Source: Sphingomonas sp. BAUL-RG-20F-R05-02 (GTDB taxonomy: Bacteria; Pseudomonadota; Alphaproteobacteria; Sphingomonadales; Sphingomonadaceae). From it: a stretch of DNA of 64,000 bases. Location of the stretch: positions 327,650 to 391,649 of the forward strand of contig NZ_JAKNQH010000005.1 in NCBI RefSeq assembly GCF_022662305.1. The letters run 5' to 3'. The stretch's first letter is position 1; the number at the start of each line of letters is the position of its first letter. Shown here in pieces: positions 57,136-64,000 of the stretch. A program made the translations under genes and the position numbers. The notes below the pieces were generated by a model. The model searched no databases. It was given only the letters and a program-made list of their open reading frames with translations, and was not told the origin of the DNA.

Positions 57136-58560
57136 GTGACAGGAACGGCGGCAATTTCGCCCGGACAAAAGCTGAATATCGGCTTCATCGCACTGATCGT
57201 GGCGGTGGCAACGATCGGCGGCTTTATGTTCGGCTACGATTCGGGTGTCATCAACGGCACGCAAAAGGGGCTGGAGGCGGCGTTCTCGCTCGGCAAGTTC
57301 GGTCTCGGCATTAACGTCGGCGCGATTCTGGTCGGTTCGTCGATCGGTGCGTTCCTCGCCGGGCGGATGGCCGATGCGATCGGCCGCCGCAACGTGATGA
57401 TGCTTTCTGCGGTGCTGTTCCTTATCAGCGCGCTGGTCGCTGGCGCCGCAGGCAGTTCGTTGATCTTCATCTGCGCGCGCATCCTCGGCGGCCTCGGCGT
57501 CGGCGCGGCAAGCGTGATCTCGCCGGTCTACATCTCGGAAGTGACGCCGGCGGCGATCCGCGGTCGCCTGTCGAGCGTGCAGCAGGTGATGATCATCACC
57601 GGTCTGACCGGCGCGTTCGTCGCCAACTATGCGGTGGCGCGTTATGCCGGTGGATCGACTGCGGACTTCTGGTTGGGTTTCACCGCCTGGCGCTGGATGT
57701 TCTGGCTGCAGGCGGTTCCGGCCGCAATCTATCTGACGGCGCTGTTCTTCATCCCGGAAAGCCCGCGCTTTCTGGTCGCCAAGGGTCGTGAGACCGAGGC
57801 GCACACCGTGCTCACCAAGCTGTTCGGCTCGAACGAGGCGGACCGCAAGGTCGCTGAAATCCGTGCGAGCCTCGCCGGCGATCACCACAAGCCGAAGATG
57901 TCGGATCTGATCGACAAGACCACCGGCAAGATCCGCCCGATCCTATGGACGGGTATCGGTCTGGCCGTGTTCCAGCAGCTCGTCGGCATCAACGTCGTGT
58001 TCTACTACGGCGCCACACTTTGGGAGGCGGTCGGTTTCTCCGAAAACGACGCCTTGATGATCAACATCCTGTCGGGTGTGCTGTCGATCGCTGCATGCGT
58101 GTTCACCATCGCGACCGTCGACAAGATCGGCCGCAAGCCGCTGCTGCTGATCGGTTCGGCCGGCATGACGGTGACGCTCGGCACCGTCGCCTGGGCGTTC
58201 TCGACGGCTGTGACCGGCGCCGATGGCGCCGTGGCGCTGCCGGGCAGCAACGGGCTGATCGCGCTGATCGCCGCTAACCTGTACACCGTGTTCTTCAACA
58301 TGAGCTGGGGCCCGATCATGTGGGTCATGCTCGGCGAGATGTTCCCGAACCAGATTCGCGGTTCGGGGCTGGCGGTATCCGGCTTCGCGCAGTGGATCGC
58401 CAACGCGGTGGTCTCCGTCAGCTTCCCGACGCTCGCCAAGACGCCGGGTCTGGCGGTCACCTACGTGGGGTATGCCACCTTCGCGGCGATCTCGTTCTTC
58501 TTCGTGCAGAAGATGGTCCGGGAAACGCGCGGACGCGAACTCGAGGCGATGGAAGGCTGA
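57136..58560 (+). CDS. MFS sugar porter (XylE-like)
   Basis: 474 residues from a GTG at 57136 with AAGGAG six bases upstream. Twelve membrane helices and sugar-porter signatures: FMFGYDSGVINGT, RMADAIGRRNVMM, PESPRFLV, QQLVGINVVFYYG and NMSWGPIMWVMLGE. Likely D-xylose (or other pentose/hexose) proton symport, feeding XylB. It follows xylB by 72 bases and ends at a shared terminator. The substrate is inferred from context. Confidence 0.9.
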   Translation: MTGTAAISPGQKLNIGFIALIVAVATIGGFMFGYDSGVINGTQKGLEAAFSLGKFGLGINVGAILVGSSIGAFLAGRMADAIGRRNVMMLSAVLFLISALVAGAAGSSLIFICARILGGLGVGAASVISPVYISEVTPAAIRGRLSSVQQVMIITGLTGAFVANYAVARYAGGSTADFWLGFTAWRWMFWLQAVPAAIYLTALFFIPESPRFLVAKGRETEAHTVLTKLFGSNEADRKVAEIRASLAGDHHKPKMSDLIDKTTGKIRPILWTGIGLAVFQQLVGINVVFYYGATLWEAVGFSENDALMINILSGVLSIAACVFTIATVDKIGRKPLLLIGSAGMTVTLGTVAWAFSTAVTGADGAVALPGSNGLIALIAANLYTVFFNMSWGPIMWVMLGEMFPNQIRGSGLAVSGFAQWIANAVVSVSFPTLAKTPGLAVTYVGYATFAAISFFFVQKMVRETRGRELEAMEG

Positions 58561-58608
58561 GTGCCGCGCCGCTCCCCGTCGGAGAGCGGCAGTACGCCAG
58601 ACACGAAG

Positions 58609-58644
58609 AGGGGCGGCCGCTTGGCAAAGCGGCCGCCCCTTTTT
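58609..58644. terminator. Bidirectional terminator between the sugar porter and the LacI regulator
   Basis: A perfect 14-bp GC-rich stem (58609-58622 with 58627-58640), loop GGCA, followed by a T-run; ends both converging genes. Confidence 0.93.
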
Positions 58645-58653
58645 GTTAGCGGG

Positions 58654-59775
58654 TCAGAGCGCCTCGCGCGCGTGTTTGGCGATCTGTACCGCGACGTCAT
58701 GGTGCGCGGATCGCACGGTCGGCCGTCGGCGGGGTGCGGCATCGGACTGGCGGCGGATCAGTTCGTACTCGGCAAGCAGATGTTGCGAGGGCACACCCGT
58801 CTCGTCCGCCTTGCGCGCCTTGATTTCGCGGACGAGCAGGTCGACCGCCATGCGTGACATATCGGTGACGGGCTGACGGATCGTGGTCAGCTCGGGCCAG
58901 ATCGTGGTGGCAAGCGCGGTATCGTCGAACCCGCAGACGGTCAGATCGCCCGGCACATCCAGCCCACGCCGGTGCGCGATCGCCACAGCCGCCGCCGCCA
59001 TGTCATCATTGGACGCGAAGATCGCGGATGGCGGATCGGCAAGCTCCAGCAACTGGTCTGCCGCGTCGAGGCCGGATCGATAGGTAAACAGCCCCTCGGC
59101 GATCAGTTCCGACGCGTCGGCGAGGTTCAGATCGGCCAATGCCGCACGATACCCCTCCAGCCGCTCACCGCTCGCGGTAAGATTGCGGTTGCCGGTGATG
59201 AACCCGATCCGCCGATGCCCGAGCGATCCCAGGTGTCGCGTCATGTCGTACGCAGCCTGGCGATCGTCAATGCTGACCGACATTGCCCAATCCGGCGCAT
59301 GACCGGTCGACAGAGCGACGATAGGTATGTCGCAATCCGCCAGCGCCTCCAGGATCACCTGTGAGTCGCCGAGCGGTGGCGGCAGTACAAGGCCGTCGAT
59401 GCGGCCGCGCAGCAGGTGTTCGATCGCCGCGCCTTCGGTGCCTTCCTCGTCGCATTTCTCGACGATGATCTGCACGTTGGCACGGCTCGCCTGATCGAGG
59501 CTGCCAACCAGCAACGCGCTCAGATAGGCGAAGCTGGGGTTGGAATAGAGCAGGCCGATGCGAATTTCGTCGCCGCCTGCCAGGGTGCGCGCTGCGGCAC
59601 TTGGCCGGTAGTTGAGCGCGGTGATCGCCGCCTCGACGCGACGTCGCGTTTCGTCGCGAACGTTCGCCTCATGGTTGATGACTCGGCTCACCGTCATCGG
59701 TGATACGCCCGCCTTGGCCGCAACATCGCTGATCGTCGGCACATTGCGTTGGCGCCGGGGGCGGGGTTCCTTCAC
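58654..59775 (-). CDS. LacI-family transcriptional regulator (probable XylR-like)
   Basis: 373 residues from a GTG at 59775 with GAAAGG seven bases upstream; the frame goes on upstream with no family similarity. Residues 14-34 are the LacI helix-turn-helix (TISDVAAKAGVSPMTVSRVI), followed by a periplasmic-binding-protein-like sensor domain (about 70-340) with FASNDDMAAAA and VCGFDDT. It converges on xylX-xylB-porter. I infer that it reads xylose, xylonate or an oligosaccharide and binds the site at 55151, but a regulator elsewhere could do so. Confidence 0.9.
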   Translation of the reverse strand: MKEPRPRRQRNVPTISDVAAKAGVSPMTVSRVINHEANVRDETRRRVEAAITALNYRPSAAARTLAGGDEIRIGLLYSNPSFAYLSALLVGSLDQASRANVQIIVEKCDEEGTEGAAIEHLLRGRIDGLVLPPPLGDSQVILEALADCDIPIVALSTGHAPDWAMSVSIDDRQAAYDMTRHLGSLGHRRIGFITGNRNLTASGERLEGYRAALADLNLADASELIAEGLFTYRSGLDAADQLLELADPPSAIFASNDDMAAAAVAIAHRRGLDVPGDLTVCGFDDTALATTIWPELTTIRQPVTDMSRMAVDLLVREIKARKADETGVPSQHLLAEYELIRRQSDAAPRRRPTVRSAHHDVAVQIAKHAREAL

Positions 59776-59898
59776 ATGCAAACCTTTCGCACAGCAGATT
59801 ACGGACACGCGACATTTGCGCAAGGCCGATGCGCGCAACTTTCCCGGCATGTGCAGTCGTGCGGCAGTATATGGGCGATTACTGCCGCGCCGTCTCGA

Positions 59899-61986
59899 TC
59901 ATTTTCCTTGGCCCGGTGCCAATGGAAAGCTCAGTTGTTTGTACCACGTCAAATCGTGCTGCGGCGGCGCCGCGCCGGCTGGAAGCGGCAAATGGTTGAC
60001 CGACATCCAGTAAGCAAGGCTCGCATCGCGCCACCATCGCGCCTCGCGCTCCTGCACGGCAAGATACGTGGCGGTCTTCTGCCAGCGCTCCGCATCGATG
60101 AGCGGCTTCAAAGTTGCCCAGCGCGTACGCATGTCGGCGACGTAAGCAACGCCGCGATCGTAATCCGCGACCATCTCTGCCCATAACGTGCGACCGGACG
60201 CCATCTTGCGATCCCACTTCACATGATGAAACCAGAGCAGGTCCCGCTCCGGCGTCAACGCGGGATCGGCGAAGATCTTGGCGACCGGCGGGGCGTATTG
60301 CGCAACCGCGTTGCTGCCCGTGGCCGTGCGGTCGAAGCCGATGCCACCCGCATCCGCATGATTGTAATATGTCGGGTTCCATTCCGGCCGCTTGAGATCG
60401 GAGATCCACGGTCCTGGTCCGTAATGGCCTGACGTACTCATTTGATGCGCAAGCCCAAGCGGCGTCATGTAATCGACCACCGCCTCGCGGGAGCCTTGCA
60501 TCATCTGCGTGACGGTATCGACGACGCGCGGGTTGGTGCCAAACGTCTGCTCCGCCCATTCCCGCGCGATCGCTTGGGACGACAACGACGGATCCCACGC
60601 CAGCCGACCGAACGCATACCAGTTCGCCTGGTTGAACGTCGATCCGGACCAGTCGCGATCGCGCCCGATATTGGCGACCCCGGCCATGCCGGTGAGCGTA
60701 TGCCCTTCCAGCGACCCGTCGATAACCTTGGCGACGGTGGAGCCCGGTCCCTTCTCGAACGTGTCGGCGTCGAGGGTTTCCGTGAACAATGGCCCGAGAT
60801 AGGCGAGGTGCGTCGCGAAGCCGAGATATTCCTTGGTAATCTGGAATTCCATCATCAGCGGCGTCTTGGGCATAGCCCCGAACAGCGGATGGAATGGCTC
60901 ACGCGGCTGGAAGTCGATCGCACCGTTCTTGACCTGCACGATCACGTTGGGCGCGAACTTGCCGTCAAGCGGCTTGAACTCAGTATACGCCTGCTTGGCG
61001 CGGTCCTCTGCGTTGGTTTCGGCATAGACGAAAGCGCGCCACATGATGATGCCGCCATGCGGGGCGACCGCCTCCGCCATCATGTTGGCGCCATCGGCGT
61101 GGGTGCGGTGGTAATCGCGGGGGCCGGGCTGCCCTTCACTGTTCGCCTTGACGAGGAAGCCGCCGAAATCGGGAATGGCGCGGTAGATCTCGTCCGCCTT
61201 CGCCTTCCACCATGCCGCGACCTGCGGGTCGAGCGGATCGGCGGTCTTGAGGCCGCCAATCTCGATCGGTGCGGAGAAACGCGCCGACAGATACACCTTG
61301 ATACCATAGGGCCGGAACACGTCGGCGAGCGCGGCAGCCTTGGCGATATAGGGCGCCGTCAAGCTGGTCGGACTGGCGTTGACGTTGTTTAGGACGGTCC
61401 CGTTGATGCCGATCGACGCATTGGCGCGGGCGTAATCCACGTAGCGCGGATCACGGAAATCGGGGAGGGTCCACCAGTCCCACAGCGATTGCCCCGCGTA
61501 GCCGCGTTCCACCGTGCCGTCGAGGTTGTCCCAATGATCCAGGACGCGCAGTTTGATACGTGGGCTTGAGGTCAGCGTCGCGGTGGCCAGTGCGTTCCCG
61601 GTATGCACGTAGCGGATCAACGCGAAGGCCCCGTAGAGGATCGCGCGATCGCTGTTGCCGGTAATCAGCGTCACCGCGCGCCCGCCGATCCGCACCGGTC
61701 GAACTGCATAGCCCTCATCCCCCAGCGTACCGAGATCGAGCTTCAGCGCGGTCACCTGTGGCGACGTGGTGCGCGCGAGCAGCACCTCTCGCGCGCCGTC
61801 GGGTAGCCCACGGCGGAGTTCGGCGGCGGCGACGCTGAGTGTCGGCGAGGATTGCTGCGCGACGACCGCCGCTGCGGCGTGCTCGCCGTTTCGCAGCCAC
61901 AGGTCATAGCCGTCATCGGCGTGGGCAACGCCACTGGTCATACCAAATATTGCAACTGCGCCCAACAGCGATAGAATAGCCTTCAC
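59899..61986 (-). CDS. Alpha-glucuronidase, glycoside hydrolase family 67
   Basis: 695 residues from a GTG at 61986 with GGGAGAGG upstream (an out-of-frame ATG precedes it by two bases). Signal peptide ending VAHA. The active-site acid is Glu284 in KANSEGQPGP and the paired bases are Asp358 (NGAIDFQPR) and Glu386 (ITKEYLG), with the spacing of the known GH67 enzymes. It removes (4-O-methyl)-D-glucuronate from the non-reducing end of xylo-oligosaccharides. Divergent from manD. Confidence 0.95.
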   Translation of the reverse strand: MKAILSLLGAVAIFGMTSGVAHADDGYDLWLRNGEHAAAAVVAQQSSPTLSVAAAELRRGLPDGAREVLLARTTSPQVTALKLDLGTLGDEGYAVRPVRIGGRAVTLITGNSDRAILYGAFALIRYVHTGNALATATLTSSPRIKLRVLDHWDNLDGTVERGYAGQSLWDWWTLPDFRDPRYVDYARANASIGINGTVLNNVNASPTSLTAPYIAKAAALADVFRPYGIKVYLSARFSAPIEIGGLKTADPLDPQVAAWWKAKADEIYRAIPDFGGFLVKANSEGQPGPRDYHRTHADGANMMAEAVAPHGGIIMWRAFVYAETNAEDRAKQAYTEFKPLDGKFAPNVIVQVKNGAIDFQPREPFHPLFGAMPKTPLMMEFQITKEYLGFATHLAYLGPLFTETLDADTFEKGPGSTVAKVIDGSLEGHTLTGMAGVANIGRDRDWSGSTFNQANWYAFGRLAWDPSLSSQAIAREWAEQTFGTNPRVVDTVTQMMQGSREAVVDYMTPLGLAHQMSTSGHYGPGPWISDLKRPEWNPTYYNHADAGGIGFDRTATGSNAVAQYAPPVAKIFADPALTPERDLLWFHHVKWDRKMASGRTLWAEMVADYDRGVAYVADMRTRWATLKPLIDAERWQKTATYLAVQEREARWWRDASLAYWMSVNHLPLPAGAAPPQHDLTWYKQLSFPLAPGQGK

Positions 61987-62193
61987 ATGCCTCTCCCTGG
62001 TACCGCGTCGCCATTGACAACCGCCCATATCCTCGTGATTGACAGGGGTATCATCAGCACGGCACCACAGCAATGCCGCGCGTGAACACGCGGGAGGAAG
62101 TGCCGGTATGGAACATACGCCTGCGGCCAATCGGCAGTCGAGGAACAGTTCACACCCATTTTGCACTTCCCCGGCGACGCTTATGTCGGCATA
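61987..62193. promoter_or_regulatory. Divergent intergenic region between GH67 and manD, left part
   Basis: About 200 bases with two direct copies of ATTGACA (62013-62019 and 62038-62044), one or both of which could serve as a -35. I cannot place a reliable -10 for either strand, and no further gene is seen. Confidence 0.4.
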
Positions 62194-62226
62194 TGACCTG
62201 ACCAATTCTAGAGGCTGGTCAGATCA
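62194..62226. promoter_or_regulatory. 33-bp palindrome upstream of manD (probable operator)
   Basis: TGACCTGACCA (62194-62204), an 11-base spacer centred on TCTAGA, then TGGTCAGATCA (62216-62226); the arms match at 10 of 11. TGGTCAG-type arms recall operators of GntR/FadR-family regulators, which often control uronate genes, but no such regulator is in the window. Confidence 0.65.
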
Positions 62227-62450
62227 TGAAGCTCAGCGCTGTAAACAGCCGCCGCAGTCTCCTGCGTCTGACTGCCGACAGGTCGATGGCGACACTCGCC
62301 GCGCAGCGCAAGCGTTGCCGCCGCCCTAGACCGCGTACGCACCGCCTGAGCGATGCCGCCTTGCGTGAAGTGATCGAGTCCGACCTGCCCGGCATCGTGG
62401 CGGCGCCGAGATGCTCCGACTTTGAAACCATCAATCTTGAATTCGCCTGA
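62226..62450 (+). CDS. Small basic ORF preceding manD (doubtful)
   Basis: 74 residues, ending eight bases before manD, with its ATG overlapping the operator palindrome. Arg-rich ([13 protein letters not shown]) first half and acidic end. No clear ribosome-binding site and no recognised domain. It may be an untranslated leader; a truncated gene or a leader peptide is possible. Confidence 0.25.
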   Translation: MKLSAVNSRRSLLRLTADRSMATLAAQRKRCRRPRPRTHRLSDAALREVIESDLPGIVAAPRCSDFETINLEFA

Positions 62451-62458
62451 GGATAGTC

Positions 62459-63670
62459 ATGCCAAAGATCGTTTCCGCCCGCGTCATCATCACCTCGCCG
62501 GGACGTAACTTCGTCACGCTCAAGATCGAATGCGACGACGGCACTACCGGGGTCGGCGATGCGACGCTTAATGGCCGCGAACTGGCGGTGGCGAGCTATC
62601 TCGCCGATCATGTCGTCCCGTGCCTGATCGGCCGTGACGCGCACCGAATCGAGGATATCTGGCAGTATCTCTACAAGGGTGCATATTGGCGGCGCGGCCC
62701 GGTGACGATGAGCGCGATCGCCGCAGTCGACATGGCGCTATGGGATATCAAGGGCAAGATCGCCGGTCTGCCGGTCTATCAACTGCTCGGCGGTGCGGCG
62801 CGTGAGAACGTGATGGTGTACGGTCACGCCAACGGCACGACCATCGAGGATACGATCGCCGCTGCGCTCGAATATCAGGCGCAAGGCTATAAGGCGATCC
62901 GCATTCAATGCGGTGTGCCCGGCATGCCCTCCACCTATGGTGTGTCCAAGGACAAGTACTTCTACGAACCGGCCGACGCCGATCTGCCGACCGAGAACGT
63001 CTGGAATACGAGCAAGTACCTTCGCATCGTGCCCGAGCTGTTCAAGGCGGCACGCGAGGCGCTCGGCTGGGACGTGCACCTGCTCCATGACATTCACCAT
63101 CGGTTGACGCCGATCGAGGCGGGGCGGCTCGGCAAGGATCTCGAACAATACCGCCCTTTTTGGCTCGAGGACGCCACCCCGGCCGAGAACCAGGAATCGT
63201 TCAAACTGATCCGCCAGCACACCACCACGCCGCTTGCGGTGGGGGAGATCTTCAACTCGATCTGGGACTGCAAGGATCTCATTCAGAACCAGCTGATCGA
63301 CTATATCCGCGCCACCGTGGTCCACGCCGGCGGCATCACGCACCTACGCCGTATCGCGGCGTTCGCGGACATGTATCAGGTCCGCACCGGCTGCCACGGC
63401 GCGACCGATCTGTCGCCGGTGTGCATGGCGGCGGCGCTGCATTTCGATTTGTCGGTGCCGAACTTCGGCGTGCAGGAATATATGCGCCACACACCCGAAA
63501 CCGACGCGGTATTCCCGCACGCCTACACGTTCGAGAACGGCGCGATGCATCCCGGTGACGCGCCCGGCCTGGGGGTCGACATCGACGAGGAACTCGCCAA
63601 GGGTTACGAATACAAGCGCGCGTTCCTGCCGGTAAACCGCCTTGAAGACGGCACGATGTTCAGCTGGTGA
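62459..63670 (+). CDS. manD: D-mannonate dehydratase, enolase superfamily
   Basis: 403 residues. Metal ligands Asp211, Glu237 and Glu263 ([24 protein letters not shown]), with His213, His313 ([11 protein letters not shown]), Glu340 (GVQEYMRHT), Arg148 and Tyr160. This is the layout of the ManD subgroup, including the Novosphingobium enzyme. It dehydrates D-mannonate to 2-keto-3-deoxy-D-gluconate in glucuronate breakdown. GAGGA precedes the ATG. The name distinguishes it from the unrelated UxuA type. Confidence 0.94.
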   Translation: MPKIVSARVIITSPGRNFVTLKIECDDGTTGVGDATLNGRELAVASYLADHVVPCLIGRDAHRIEDIWQYLYKGAYWRRGPVTMSAIAAVDMALWDIKGKIAGLPVYQLLGGAARENVMVYGHANGTTIEDTIAAALEYQAQGYKAIRIQCGVPGMPSTYGVSKDKYFYEPADADLPTENVWNTSKYLRIVPELFKAAREALGWDVHLLHDIHHRLTPIEAGRLGKDLEQYRPFWLEDATPAENQESFKLIRQHTTTPLAVGEIFNSIWDCKDLIQNQLIDYIRATVVHAGGITHLRRIAAFADMYQVRTGCHGATDLSPVCMAAALHFDLSVPNFGVQEYMRHTPETDAVFPHAYTFENGAMHPGDAPGLGVDIDEELAKGYEYKRAFLPVNRLEDGTMFSW

Positions 63671-63696
63671 TCGCTGCCGTGCGAATGTTTTCACCG

Positions 63697-63714
63697 TTAC
63701 ACTCCCCAGTGTAA
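63697..63714. repeat. Short palindrome TTACACT-CCCC-AGTGTAA
   Basis: Perfect 7-bp arms after manD and ahead of the terminator. Possibly an operator for the following gene, or part of the 3' end. Confidence 0.35.
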
Positions 63715-63718
63715 TCCT

Positions 63719-63753
63719 CGGGGCCGGTCGCCTGGCCGGCCCCGTTTTCTTTT
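63719..63753 (+). terminator. Intrinsic terminator after manD
   Basis: Nine-bp GC stem CGGGGCCGG/CCGGCCCCG (63719-63727 with 63736-63744), then TTTTCTTTT. It lies before the ribosome-binding site of the next gene, which therefore needs read-through or its own promoter. Confidence 0.85.
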
Positions 63754-63765
63754 GGAGGATCCGCG

Positions 63766-64000
63766 ATGCGTCCGATGTTGAACTTTGCGCTGTTGCTGCT
63801 GAGCACGGGCGGTGTCGCCACCGCCGCACAGGCGGCAGGGCCCGGTTGTTCGTGGCAGGCGGCTTGGGCGTCCTCGCAAATGGCGCCCGCCACCGCCACC
63901 GCCGACGCTTTGCCCGCCAATGGGATGGCCGGCGCCACGCTGCGCGAAGTCGTCCGCCCGACGCTTGCGGGCAAGATGCTGCGGGTGCGGTTTTCCAACG
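63766..64000 (+). CDS. Secreted SGNH/GDSL hydrolase, N-terminal part
   Basis: 78 codons, cut by the right edge. GGAGG lies seven bases before the ATG. Signal peptide ending AQAA, then WQAAWASSQMAP and TLREVVRPTLAGKMLRVRFSN, the typical N-terminus of secreted SGNH-hydrolase family esterases. In this setting it may deacylate xylan. Catalytic motifs lie outside the window. Confidence 0.72.
   Translation, partial: MRPMLNFALLLLSTGGVATAAQAAGPGCSWQAAWASSQMAPATATADALPANGMAGATLREVVRPTLAGKMLRVRFSN

Noticed and set aside
56080..57888. 602-codon minus-strand frame antisense to xylX, xylB and the porter
   Set aside because: Antisense shadow without motifs; the plus-strand genes have intact catalytic residues.

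Overview
The window looks like chromosomal DNA of a sphingomonad (Alphaproteobacteria, Sphingomonas or a close relative). The DNA is GC-rich throughout. The bc1 operon is followed directly by apt; aroQ-accB-accC, a ThiS-ThiG fusion and a DUF1476-bolA-grxD group are present; two promoters match the alphaproteobacterial EcfG consensus; and the D-mannonate dehydratase has the active-site layout of the Novosphingobium enzyme. I saw no tRNA, rRNA, CRISPR array, insertion sequence or prophage block. Almost all of the window is packed, vertically inherited-looking coding sequence.

Layout. 1-4.1 kb: the 5' end of hemF, trmL, then petA-petB-petC (cytochrome bc1) and apt. 4.1-12.3 kb: a glycine-rich lipoprotein under a probable stress promoter, an NPP-type phosphodiesterase, a Met/His-rich pair of probable metal-handling envelope proteins, ychF, a 2OG-Fe(II) oxygenase, pth, rplY and small envelope proteins. 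12.3-19.4 kb: a TraB/GumN protein, glyQ-glyS and ppdK. 19.4-27.4 kb: a Tad/Cpa type IVc pilus cluster on the minus strand (cpaA-cpaB-cpaC-cpaD-cpaE-tadB-tadC plus a membrane-anchored helix-hairpin-helix protein). It contains no motor ATPase (cpaF/tadA) and no pilin gene.

27.4-43.9 kb: an alpha/beta hydrolase with a FAD oxidoreductase, a gene remnant, an MFS transporter overlapping an ArsC-like gene, aroQ-accB-accC, the thiS-thiG fusion, a CsbD stress protein with an EcfG promoter, a TPP-dependent enzyme, the grxD/bolA/DUF1476 group, leuC and leuD with an unlisted 36-residue membrane peptide between them, and a scoA-acid phosphatase-scoB-esterase operon in which every junction overlaps. 44-55 kb: a BlaI repressor and M56 peptidase pair behind a 38-bp palindrome, an MBL hydrolase, DUF4230, nadA, a GH19 endolysin-like enzyme, a DEDDh exonuclease, an aldo/keto reductase, nadC, a secreted RNase T2, DUF4112 and an extracytoplasmic solute-binding lipoprotein.

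55-64 kb is the most coherent accessory region. xylX-xylB-sugar porter (part of the oxidative Weimberg D-xylose route) sits behind a xyl-box-like operator. It is followed by a convergent LacI-family regulator, a GH67 alpha-glucuronidase, D-mannonate dehydratase and the start of a secreted SGNH hydrolase. Together these suggest use of glucuronoxylan: alpha-glucuronidase releases (4-O-methyl)glucuronate, the SGNH enzyme may remove acyl groups, xylose is oxidised by XylB and its keto-deoxy acid dehydrated by XylX, and the uronate branch feeds mannonate to ManD. The rest of both pathways (xylA/C/D, uronate isomerase, mannonate oxidoreductase, TonB receptor, xylanase) must lie outside the window. 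I did not find an obviously new defence or mobile system. The most notable points are the regulatory sites, the incomplete Tad cluster, the interrupted CoA-transferase operon and the leuC-leuD micropeptide.
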